Positions 19,951 to 27,890 of a stretch of 36,662 nucleotides of DNA are shown here, piece by piece. Location of the stretch: the NCBI GenBank assembly GCA_913020495.1, contig CAJWBJ010000035.1, forward strand, positions 1 through 36,662, given 5' to 3'. The stretch comes from an uncultured Oleiphilus sp. GTDB taxonomy: Bacteria; Pseudomonadota; Gammaproteobacteria; Pseudomonadales; Oleiphilaceae. The notes under the pieces were generated by a model. It was not told the DNA's origin, did no database searches, and saw only the letters and a list, made by a program, of their open reading frames with translations. Numbering within the stretch: the first letter of the stretch is position 1; each line of letters opens with the position of its first letter. A program made the translations under genes and the position numbers.

Positions 19951-21123
19951 ATGAATTTACACGCTATAATGACTATCCTACGTTTAAGCACCCTTAAGCT
20001 TGGTTTATTTACTTTTTTTGTTTCCTTACTGCTTGCATGCAGCACTGACAATGTAAATGAACCCACTGTGCTTGAGAAAATGCGCGATAAAGTGAAAATA
20101 GAGCGTATTTGGAAAACATCAGTAGGAAGCGGTGATGATGAGTTGATGTTACAGCTAACCCCTGTCATAAATGGCGAACTCATTTACAGCTTAGATGTTA
20201 ATGGCCTTTTAACGGTACTAAATCGTCTAACTGGTAAAAAAGTATGGACTCGTGAACTGGAAGAGCGGGTAAGTTCAGGGCTTGAAATAGACTCGCAACG
20301 TCTATTTTACGCCACTTTTCAGGGTGAACTCGTTTGTTTAGATCTACAAAATGGGAATGAGATATGGCGTCGACAGCTCACAAGTGAAGCCATTTCTGCA
20401 CCAGCAAGTAATGACCGTATGGTTGTAGTGCAAACAATTGATGGTAAATTATTTGCATTTGATACGACGGAAGGCATAAAACGCTGGCGCTACGATAGTG
20501 TTGGTCCAATTTTATCTCTTCGAGGGACGCCCAGTCCTTTAGTTAGTAAAAAGTATACAATTACTAGTTTTGCTAATGGTGAAATGTTGGCCTTTGATAA
20601 TAAAAATGGTAGCCCGTATTGGAAGGCTATTATTGGTTTACCTCAAGGCCGTACTGAGCTTGAACGTTTAGTAGACGCAGATGGCCAGGCAGTTGTTGAT
20701 GGAGAACGAGTTTATACAGTGGCATATCAAGGAAACCTTGTAGCACTTAATGCTGCTACTGGTGGTGAAGTTTGGTCAAAGCCGGTGTCGTCCTATAATG
20801 GTGTAGCCGTTGGTTTCTCACAAGTTTATGTTGCGAATGCCGATGGTGAAGTCATCGCCTTTAATAAACTCAATTCAAATGAAACTTGGCGAAATGAAAA
20901 ACTTAAATATCGTCGGATTTCGACTCCAACAGTTGTTCAAAATATGATTGTAGTGTCGGATTTTGAAGGCTATTTACATTTTATATCTCAAGTTAATGGC
21001 GAAATTGTAGCCCGTAAATATCCTGATAGCGATGGCGTGATGGGTGATGTACTTGTTGCAGACGACATACTGTATGTTTATGCACGCTCAGGCGACATAG
21101 TTGCCTATCGTATTTTTAATTAG
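19951..21123 (+). CDS. bamB: Outer membrane protein assembly factor BamB
   Basis: BamB is the beta-propeller lipoprotein of the BAM complex that inserts outer-membrane proteins. The 390-residue product has a lipoprotein signal with lipobox LLAC (Cys30), and repeated PQQ-type blades: GKKVWTRELEERV, GNEIWRRQLTSEAISAPA, GIKRWRYDS, GGEVWSKPVSS. The frame is open upstream into yfgM, but ATG 19951 or ATG 19969 are the sensible starts; the second gives a shorter signal peptide starting MTILRL. No strong ribosome site precedes either, suggesting coupling with yfgM. Confidence 0.93.
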   Translation: MNLHAIMTILRLSTLKLGLFTFFVSLLLACSTDNVNEPTVLEKMRDKVKIERIWKTSVGSGDDELMLQLTPVINGELIYSLDVNGLLTVLNRLTGKKVWTRELEERVSSGLEIDSQRLFYATFQGELVCLDLQNGNEIWRRQLTSEAISAPASNDRMVVVQTIDGKLFAFDTTEGIKRWRYDSVGPILSLRGTPSPLVSKKYTITSFANGEMLAFDNKNGSPYWKAIIGLPQGRTELERLVDADGQAVVDGERVYTVAYQGNLVALNAATGGEVWSKPVSSYNGVAVGFSQVYVANADGEVIAFNKLNSNETWRNEKLKYRRISTPTVVQNMIVVSDFEGYLHFISQVNGEIVARKYPDSDGVMGDVLVADDILYVYARSGDIVAYRIFN

Positions 21124-21161
21124 TAATTTAGTAAGTTGTTTAATTGGATAAAGGCGTTTTA

Positions 21162-22598
21162 ATGATTCCTGTAATTGCGTTAGTTGGACGCCCAAATGTT
21201 GGTAAGTCGACTCTTTTTAATCGCTTGACGAGAACGCGTGATGCGATTGTAGCTGATTTTCCCGGTTTAACTCGTGACCGAAAGTATGGAAGAGGTGTAG
21301 CTTTAGATAAAAGCTTTATTACGATTGATACTGGCGGTATTAGTGGTGATGAAGAAGGAATCGATGCTGAAATGGCAAATCAGTCTTTGTTAGCTATTGC
21401 TGAAGCCGATCTGATTTTCTTTGTTGTTGATGCTCGCGCAGGATTAACACCAACAGATGAGAGTATAGCGCGACATATTCGACAAACAGGTAAGCCTTAT
21501 ACTTTGGTTGTCAATAAAATTGATGGTTTAGATGCAGATGTAGCAGGGGCGGATTTTTATGCGCTTGGAATGGACACCTTAAGGTTCACTGCAGCAGCGC
21601 ATAATAGAGGTGTTACCTCTCTAATTGAAGAAACAATGGCGGCTTTTCCCGAGCAAGATGAAGAAACTAATGAGGAGGAAAATGGTTGTAAAATTGGTAT
21701 TGTAGGTCGGCCTAATGTCGGAAAATCGACTTTAGTTAATCGTTTGCTAGGCGAAGAGCGTGTTGTTGTTTTTGATGAGGCAGGTACAACCCGTGACAGC
21801 ATTTATATCCCTTATGAACGGCGTGACCAGCCATACACCTTGATAGATACTGCCGGTGTCAGAAGACGCAAAAATATTAAAGAGTCTGTTGAAAAATTTT
21901 CAATTATTAAAACTCTACAAGCAATTGAAGATGCTAATGTAGTTGTTGTTGTCATCGATGCTAGAGAAGGGGTGGTTGAGCAGGACCTACATCTCATTGG
22001 CTTTGCAATGGATGCTGGCCGAGCTTTATTAATTGCTGTCAATAAGTGGGATGGAATGACGCAAGATGATAAAACTTCGGTTAAACGTGAGCTAGATCGC
22101 CGGTTAGATTTCTTGGATTACGCGCCTATTCACTTTATTTCTGCGAAACATGGAACGGGCGTTGGCGACTTGTATAAGTCGATTGATCAAGGTTATGAGT
22201 CTGCTTTTGCTAAATGGTCAACGAATCGTTTGACTGAATTATTGACTGATATTGTTTCTGATCATCAGCCTCCAATGGTGAGAGCTAGAAGAATTAAGCT
22301 TCGTTATGCTCACCAAGGCGGGTCAAATCCACCTATTATTGTGGTTCATGGAACTAAGACATCCGATATCCCAGATAGCTATAAGCGTTATTTAGAAAAT
22401 ACTTTCCGAAAAGTATTGAAGATAAAGTGTACCCCCATTCGTTTTCAATTTAAATCAGGTGATAACCCTTATTCCAAGCCTAGTCACATGTTAAGTGAAA
22501 AAGAGCGCGCCAAAAAAGTACGTAAATTTAAGACAAAGGAATACGGAACTAGAAGGGGTAAGAACTCTACTCGAAATCGTACTGGTAAAGCACCATAA
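21162..22598 (+). CDS. der: Ribosome-associated GTPase Der (EngA)
   Basis: Der is an essential GTPase for 50S subunit maturation with two tandem G domains. P-loops GRPNVGKST occur at residues 9-17 and 182-190; NKID (118-121) and a second NKWD serve as G4 motifs; a C-terminal KH-like domain and a basic tail follow. The 478-residue length is close to E. coli Der (490). A TTG at 21144 would add six residues, but [12 protein letters not shown] matches homologues and AAGG at 21151-21154 lies seven bases before ATG 21162. It ends the bamB block. Confidence 0.97.
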   Translation: MIPVIALVGRPNVGKSTLFNRLTRTRDAIVADFPGLTRDRKYGRGVALDKSFITIDTGGISGDEEGIDAEMANQSLLAIAEADLIFFVVDARAGLTPTDESIARHIRQTGKPYTLVVNKIDGLDADVAGADFYALGMDTLRFTAAAHNRGVTSLIEETMAAFPEQDEETNEEENGCKIGIVGRPNVGKSTLVNRLLGEERVVVFDEAGTTRDSIYIPYERRDQPYTLIDTAGVRRRKNIKESVEKFSIIKTLQAIEDANVVVVVIDAREGVVEQDLHLIGFAMDAGRALLIAVNKWDGMTQDDKTSVKRELDRRLDFLDYAPIHFISAKHGTGVGDLYKSIDQGYESAFAKWSTNRLTELLTDIVSDHQPPMVRARRIKLRYAHQGGSNPPIIVVHGTKTSDIPDSYKRYLENTFRKVLKIKCTPIRFQFKSGDNPYSKPSHMLSEKERAKKVRKFKTKEYGTRRGKNSTRNRTGKAP

Positions 22599-22614
22599 AG
22601 AGTTTGTTTATAAT

Positions 22615-22842
22615 ATGAAACCAAATAAACCTCAAGACATTCAGGTATGCCCTGAATGCGGGGGAAGCAATGCATGTCAAAGTGCAGCAGTGTCTGGCAC
22701 CAAATTTAGCTGTTGGTGCCAAGAAGTTGTTCTTTCTGAAAGTGCTCGTTCAGAGCTAGAAAAGCGTGGGTTATCTAAAGGGTGTTTATGTCAGGCTTGT
22801 CTTAAGTTATTGAATGATAACGATAATGAGGCTGATGCCTAA
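22615..22842 (+). CDS. Small cysteine-rich CWC-family protein
   Basis: A 75-residue protein with seven cysteines, arranged as CPECGGSNACQ, CWC, and CLCQACL. This is the pattern of the Cys_rich_CWC family, small proteins of unknown function that probably bind a metal such as zinc. ATG 22615 lies 16 bases after the der stop, with no strong ribosome site. The frame continues upstream inside der, but that part is an overlap artefact. It probably forms the last gene of the der transcript and may have a metal-handling role; that is inference. Confidence 0.8.
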   Translation: MKPNKPQDIQVCPECGGSNACQSAAVSGTKFSCWCQEVVLSESARSELEKRGLSKGCLCQACLKLLNDNDNEADA

Positions 22843-22861
22843 TTTAAATCATTAAAGTTAA

Positions 22862-24277
22862 TCAAGCGCCTAAAATACTTTGCCCACATACACGTAATAC
22901 ATTACCGTTCAACCCTTGGGAAGCCGGATGACAAAAAAGGCTGACGCTTTCAGCAATATCAAGTGTTAGCCCACCTTGCGATAATGTGTTCATACGTCGG
23001 CCAAGCTCTCTTGTCATAAATGGAATCTGTCCAGTCATTTTCGTTTCGATAAACCCTGGTGCAATTGCATTAATGGTTAAATTGTTTTCACTTGTTTCAG
23101 CCATTGCTTTGACATAACCAGCGATACCAGCTTTAGAGCAAGCGTAATTTGTTTGACCAAAATTACCTGCAATGCCAGAAATAGATGAAATGCATACAAT
23201 GCGAGCGCTGGAGCTGAAAGCCTTCTTTTCTAATAACAGTTGGTTGATTTTAGTTACAGTTGTAAGATTGATATTGATAACCTGATTCCAAAAATGTTCT
23301 GGCATCTTACCGAGTGTTTTATCCCTCGTGATACCAGCATTATGAACGATGATATCAATCACCCCTAATTGTGAACTAACGGTGTTTAATATTTGTTCTG
23401 CGGCATCGTCAGAATTTAAATCCAGAGCTAGGCTATGACCACCAATTTCATTTGCCAGCTTTTTTAAAGTGGGTTCATTGGCTGGAATATCCAAGCAAAT
23501 AACACATGCGCCATCACGTGATAGCACCTTAGCTGTTTCTTTTCCTATTCCTTGCGCTGCCCCAGTGACGATGGCTGTTTTGCCTTTTAGAGGTGTGCTC
23601 CAATCAATTTTTTTATTCTTCGCTGTTGTTCTGTTTAACTCTACTGTTTGACCTGTAACAAACGCAGATTTTTCAGTTAGTAGAAAATATAGCGCAGATT
23701 TTATTTGCCGCTCAGCTCCTTTCTCTAATAATATTAAGTTGCAAGTGGAACCTTTTTTACCTATCTCTTTTGAAAGTGATTTAACAAAACCAGACAAAGC
23801 TGCGTGTGCCGATGATTGTACAGGTGTGTCGCTGGTCTTTGGCAGCTGGCCAACGATAACAATTTTCCCATTTGTTTTGATTCTGCGAACAATAGGATGG
23901 AAAAAATGGTAGAGCGCTTCTAAGTCTTCAGGTGTTTTAAAGCCTGTTGCATCAAATACAACAGATTTAAAGCGTTGGGAATCTAGAAGGTCTAAATTAA
24001 TTTGTTCGGTATTGCTGTTTGTTTGGAGTTGAACAAATGTTTGAGTGCTTTTATTCGTCTTTGGGAAGAGTATTTTGATAGATTCTACATCCAATGACTT
24101 CGTTATCATTTTGAAAGCAAAGTTGTTTTTCGTTCCTGCAATGAGTACTCTTCCATTAGGGCTTGAAAGGCAAGTATTAGGCGTTCTCATTAAACTGGTT
24201 GGTTTGGGTAGGTTTAAAGCTTGGAATATGTTTCTACCAACTTGAGATGTTGCAAGCTTTAAATATAAATCATTCAT
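22862..24277 (-). CDS. Two-domain 3-oxoacyl-ACP reductase, FabG4-like SDR
   Basis: A 471-residue short-chain dehydrogenase of the long FabG type. The C-terminal half is a complete SDR domain: TGAAQGIG (238-245) for NAD(P)H, NAG (313-315), the active-site Ser in CISSISG, Tyr378 and Lys382 in NYACSKAG, and NAIAPGF. It should reduce a 3-ketoacyl thioester. The N-terminal half (about 40-215) is a Rossmann-like domain with GRVLIAG and SSAHAALSGFVKSLSKEIG, a decayed second SDR lacking Tyr and Lys, as in FabG4-type proteins. ATG 24277 is chosen because the upstream 88 codons of open frame have no homology character and overlap the divergent gene. Pathway partner genes (thiolase, MaoC) are not adjacent. 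Confidence 0.88.
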   Translation of the reverse strand: MNDLYLKLATSQVGRNIFQALNLPKPTSLMRTPNTCLSSPNGRVLIAGTKNNFAFKMITKSLDVESIKILFPKTNKSTQTFVQLQTNSNTEQINLDLLDSQRFKSVVFDATGFKTPEDLEALYHFFHPIVRRIKTNGKIVIVGQLPKTSDTPVQSSAHAALSGFVKSLSKEIGKKGSTCNLILLEKGAERQIKSALYFLLTEKSAFVTGQTVELNRTTAKNKKIDWSTPLKGKTAIVTGAAQGIGKETAKVLSRDGACVICLDIPANEPTLKKLANEIGGHSLALDLNSDDAAEQILNTVSSQLGVIDIIVHNAGITRDKTLGKMPEHFWNQVININLTTVTKINQLLLEKKAFSSSARIVCISSISGIAGNFGQTNYACSKAGIAGYVKAMAETSENNLTINAIAPGFIETKMTGQIPFMTRELGRRMNTLSQGGLTLDIAESVSLFCHPASQGLNGNVLRVCGQSILGA

Positions 24278-24372
24278 TATTTGCCATACCTGATTATTTT
24301 GAGAGTGGATGTTATTGTGGCTTTTTTTTATGTTAATTAAAACCTGATTTTTTATAGGGACTCTAAAAATAA

Positions 24373-25368
24373 ATGAATAATAAAACGCATTCAGATGAAC
24401 CAGTATTAAATGCAGACTACGCGTCACAATGGATTGAGTATTTAAAGAAAAAAAACACCATATTAAACATAATCTGGCCCTTGTTATTAGTCTCAACGAT
24501 TCTGTGTGCAGTGGCAGTATTTTATTTTTTTCAGCTGTCACAATCTTCAGACCAGCGACATAAACTTGTAGGCCAGAAAATTCTTAATGTTCAGTCAGAA
24601 TTAAAAATCTCTCAAGGTAAAACAAAATCTATTGAAGCTGAACTCCTGAAAAGTCAACTTGAAAAAAAATCACTTCAAGAAGATATGTCGTTATTGGTAA
24701 CGGCTAAAACCACGTTAGAGCAACAAAAAGGTGACTCTGTTTCACAGCTTGATTTGAGTAGCCAGATTGTAGCGACATTGAAAGAAAATGTGAGCGCATT
24801 AATATCAGAAAAAGAGCTCGTCATGACCTCGTTAAATAAAGCAAAAACTTTGTTATTAATGCAAGCAAAAAATAATCAGATTGAACTTGATGATTTTGCC
24901 TCGAAGTCAAAAGAAAATGCAAAAGCCCGATTTAATTTGCAAAAGAAACTAAATGATAGAAAAGTAGCTTTTGAAGCACTTATGAATCGTCAAAAGGAAA
25001 TGCAAGTTGAAATGAATCGATTGGCGGATTTGGTTCAAAAGCAGCAAAGCGACATGGATGCTGACAGTAAAGATAAAAAAGCTATCGAGAAAAAACTACA
25101 AGAGTCACAAGCAGCAGTAGAAACTCTACAGAATGAATATTCGGTATTACAAAAAAACTTAAAACTAGTTGTAGCGCCCATTTCAGCACCGTCGGCAAAG
25201 GCTAAGCCTAAGCCAGCGGTATCTGCAGCTGAAAATAAGGTGAGCGCTAATGATGGCTTGGATGAAATACGTGCGCCGGTTACAGTTAAGAAGCCGAAGG
25301 CTAAAAATAACAAAAGTAACTCAGGCGCTGCTTTCGATTTCAACCAAATTAGCTTAGATAACCCTTAG
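24373..25368 (+). CDS. Unknown membrane-anchored coiled-coil protein
   Basis: I do not recognise this 331-residue protein. It has a short hydrophilic N-terminus, one transmembrane segment (about 30-54, NIIWPLLLVSTILCAVAVFYFF), then an almost continuous heptad-type coiled coil from about 58 to 262, rich in Lys, Glu, Gln and Leu. A Pro/Ala/Lys-rich linker (about 263-315) precedes a short end, AAFDFNQISLDNP. A single N-terminal anchor suggests a periplasmic rod, but the lysine-rich interior (KKK before the membrane span) leaves the topology open. It is divergent from the FabG-like gene (95 bases between starts) and convergent with arsM. Confidence 0.75.
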   Translation: MNNKTHSDEPVLNADYASQWIEYLKKKNTILNIIWPLLLVSTILCAVAVFYFFQLSQSSDQRHKLVGQKILNVQSELKISQGKTKSIEAELLKSQLEKKSLQEDMSLLVTAKTTLEQQKGDSVSQLDLSSQIVATLKENVSALISEKELVMTSLNKAKTLLLMQAKNNQIELDDFASKSKENAKARFNLQKKLNDRKVAFEALMNRQKEMQVEMNRLADLVQKQQSDMDADSKDKKAIEKKLQESQAAVETLQNEYSVLQKNLKLVVAPISAPSAKAKPKPAVSAAENKVSANDGLDEIRAPVTVKKPKAKNNKSNSGAAFDFNQISLDNP

Positions 25369-25384
25369 TTATAAATGCGAACAA

Positions 25385-26434
25385 TTAACAGCACCCCCCT
25401 GAGCTATCATCACTGATTACCAACTGATCAAAGGGGAGTGTGGTACCGCAGTCACCAAAAATACCATAGTGATTTTCAAAGGAACCGATAAACTCAAAAT
25501 GAGTTTTAAACCTTGTCTCATGCAGCATTAGCCAAGTATTCCCACACACAGGAAATACCTTACCCTTTTCAATCAAATGATGTTTGTCTAAAACAAAATG
25601 CTCTTCAGAATTTAGAATTCCGCCACGGTAAATAACTGCTTGACCATAATCTTCACAAAACGGTTCTAGGCCTTCTATTTTAAATAATCGGTAAGTGGCT
25701 GAGTAAAAACCGATATGGCCTATTTTATTTTGAACTGCCTCATTTTCAATTGTGATGACGTCATCTTCTACAAGCCTAGGGTCTAAAAAACCTACCTTTT
25801 TAGCCAGATTTTCAAAGTCATTCCAATATAACGCACCACTTAAACATTCACCGTAAAGAACTGGATCATTAACAAGTTCATCTGGAACTCGGCGGTCAGA
25901 GTAAACATCTGAAAAGTAAAGCTCGCCTCCAGGCTTTAATAACCTGAATGCCTCCTTTAAAACGGCTTCTTTATCTGGAGATAGGTTGATGACACAATTT
26001 GAAACAATAATATCAAAGCTGTTATCGGGTAAATCTAACTCATCCAGCTTTTCAATGTAACCAAGACGAAACTCTGTATTTTTGTTCGAGTAACCAAATT
26101 TATCGCAATGGTACTGCTCATGTTTTAAGGCAACAGCTAGCTGTTCTTCGGTCATGTCAACGCCGAGGATACGACCATTCTCACCGACCCATTGGGATAA
26201 AACGTAGCAGTCACGGCCAGATCCACTGCCTAAGTCCATTATATGCATGTTTTCAAGCAATTGTGGTGCAATCAGGCCGCAACCGTAATAGCGACTCAAA
26301 ACCTCGTCATGAACGTTAGCAAGCGCTACTTTTACATGGCGTGGCAAGCTACTACTTGTACAGCATGCATTAGTTTTAAGGTCATCGGTTTGTTGTAGGA
26401 CTTTACCATAGTAATTTTGTACATCTTCATGCAT
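25385..26434 (-). CDS. arsM: Arsenite S-adenosylmethionine methyltransferase
   Basis: ArsM methylates As(III) to mono-, di- and trimethyl species with AdoMet. The 349-residue protein has the AdoMet motif DLGSGSGRDC (67-76), SNCVINLSPDK, LKPGGELYFSDV and GECLSGALY. The four conserved cysteines of the family fit Cys24 (in NACC), Cys52 (YGCG), Cys147 and Cys197; the last three would bind arsenic. A C-terminal domain ends SSGGCC, a vicinal Cys pair that may also hold arsenic. No arsR, arsB, arsC or arsS is adjacent, so it stands alone. A 236-base divergent gap to the next gene holds its promoter. Confidence 0.88.
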   Translation of the reverse strand: MHEDVQNYYGKVLQQTDDLKTNACCTSSSLPRHVKVALANVHDEVLSRYYGCGLIAPQLLENMHIMDLGSGSGRDCYVLSQWVGENGRILGVDMTEEQLAVALKHEQYHCDKFGYSNKNTEFRLGYIEKLDELDLPDNSFDIIVSNCVINLSPDKEAVLKEAFRLLKPGGELYFSDVYSDRRVPDELVNDPVLYGECLSGALYWNDFENLAKKVGFLDPRLVEDDVITIENEAVQNKIGHIGFYSATYRLFKIEGLEPFCEDYGQAVIYRGGILNSEEHFVLDKHHLIEKGKVFPVCGNTWLMLHETRFKTHFEFIGSFENHYGIFGDCGTTLPFDQLVISDDSSGGCC

Positions 26435-26670
26435 AAGTTATTTCTCTTTTGCGAGTATTTATAGTTTTAAATTAAGGTTTGAAAGTTATAGAAGAGACAT
26501 TGAGTTTAAAAAATAGTTCAAGTCTAACAGATCTGTAAATTAGCACTCTTTGTTCTTTGAATATATAGCGTCTGTGGCCTATCCTCAAATCATGTCCTAA
26601 ATTAAGTCGGCTTAGTATTATGAGGTCTGAGGTGACTTTTGTCGTTAGCGTATCGAGTGGTTAAATCAGT

Positions 26671-27828
26671 ATGAGTGATAGCAGTTTTGATTACCTGGGT
26701 GGTAATTACTATATCAGTGCAGCTAGCCTGCTTTTGGAATTTCGAAATTTTGTCGATTCTCATCCAGTGCTCTTTAAAATTAATGTCGCTAACCCATGTT
26801 GGCCTCAGTTAGTCTTATATTGCGAGGAATTAGAGCAAAACACCGATATTATGCGCGCAATAACGCGAATACATACCAGCTCTCAAATTGAATTTGAAAG
26901 AGCTTTATTCTGTAGTTGGGGGAGCCTGCTTGTAGCCCGTATTCTTAATTTGGATACAATTCACCAACGAGCCCTATTTTACGCTGGTTTATTACAGGAT
27001 TTAGGTAAGTATGCGCTAAATGAAGAATCGTTTAGTATTACTTCAAATTCAAATGTCTCGTTTCTAACAAGTAAGCCTGAGAATGATGAGTGTTTGCATG
27101 CTTTGATGAGTAGCACGTACTTAGAGGATATTTTAACCGATATTGAAGGTGTAAATGACTTGATTCTAAACCATCACGCAAAAGATGATGGGACGGGCTA
27201 CCCAAGTCATGTAAGTGAATCTCAACTTAATGTTGATAACCAGGTTCTAATTGTTGCTAATGAAATAAGCGATCGCTTGGATCAGTTAGGTGGGCATAAT
27301 CAGATTGCAGAAGTGTTGCCTAACCTCAAATTAGGGCGCTTACTTTATTTTACCAAAGCGCAAAATGCATGGCTTTCTTTGCTTGAGCCTCATACCTCAT
27401 TCGGGCAGGTTGAAGTTGACCCTTATACTAGTGATGAGCTAAAAATCAAGGGAAGAAAACTCGAAAACCTTTTATCGTGTTTATTAAATGTAAGTGGGGA
27501 TCTTCTTCCGTATGATTTTAATTTAACCGTTCATGGTCTTCGATCAATGATTCGGAAATTAGCCAGTCTTTTTACAGATACAGGCATCTTCGATACGTCA
27601 ATTTTTGATAGTGCGGAGCAAATACCTAAAGAGATCATTAATGAAGTTTATTTTCTTTTTAAGGGTTTACCTGAAATATTAATGCGTTGCATGTACTTTG
27701 TTGATGATATTCTAAAATCAAAAAAGTATGATTCAAATATAAATGTGGCATTACTAAGCGAATGTAGGGAATTACTTCATAAAAATATAAAAAATCTCGA
27801 AGGTCGCCGTTGTAATATATTTACATAA
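26671..27828 (+). CDS. HD-GYP-like protein with altered catalytic histidine
   Basis: A 385-residue soluble protein. Residues about 77-205 resemble an HD-GYP phosphodiesterase domain: the segment ALFYAGLLQDLGK (101-113), a following His143, and HHAKDDGTGYP (168-178), then ANEISDRL where active enzymes have a similar Asp-containing helix. The His of the HD pair is Gln109, although the Asp and Lys of the motif remain, and the first metal His is not evident near residue 83. Active HD-GYP proteins hydrolyse cyclic di-GMP; this one probably binds without hydrolysis or has another role. No receiver or other sensor domain is recognisable; residues 230-385 are helical and of unknown type. Weak GAGTGG precedes ATG. 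Confidence 0.75.
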   Translation: MSDSSFDYLGGNYYISAASLLLEFRNFVDSHPVLFKINVANPCWPQLVLYCEELEQNTDIMRAITRIHTSSQIEFERALFCSWGSLLVARILNLDTIHQRALFYAGLLQDLGKYALNEESFSITSNSNVSFLTSKPENDECLHALMSSTYLEDILTDIEGVNDLILNHHAKDDGTGYPSHVSESQLNVDNQVLIVANEISDRLDQLGGHNQIAEVLPNLKLGRLLYFTKAQNAWLSLLEPHTSFGQVEVDPYTSDELKIKGRKLENLLSCLLNVSGDLLPYDFNLTVHGLRSMIRKLASLFTDTGIFDTSIFDSAEQIPKEIINEVYFLFKGLPEILMRCMYFVDDILKSKKYDSNINVALLSECRELLHKNIKNLEGRRCNIFT

Positions 27829-27890
27829 GACCTTAAAATATTTCACACTCCCCGTAGATATTCTTCTCAATAAAATACTTAGGTTATTAC

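Noticed and set aside
22495..22614. Upstream extension of the CWC protein frame into der
   Set aside because: It lies within the der coding sequence in another frame, has no family similarity, and the cysteine-rich part begins naturally at ATG 22615.
24278..24541. 88-codon N-terminal extension of the FabG-like protein
   Set aside because: It overlaps the divergent coiled-coil gene and its promoter region, and the composition is not like a conserved domain; ATG 24277 gives the expected protein.
26435..26670. ArsR operator in the arsM divergent gap
   Set aside because: No convincing inverted repeat of the ArsR type was found; the region is simply AT-rich.
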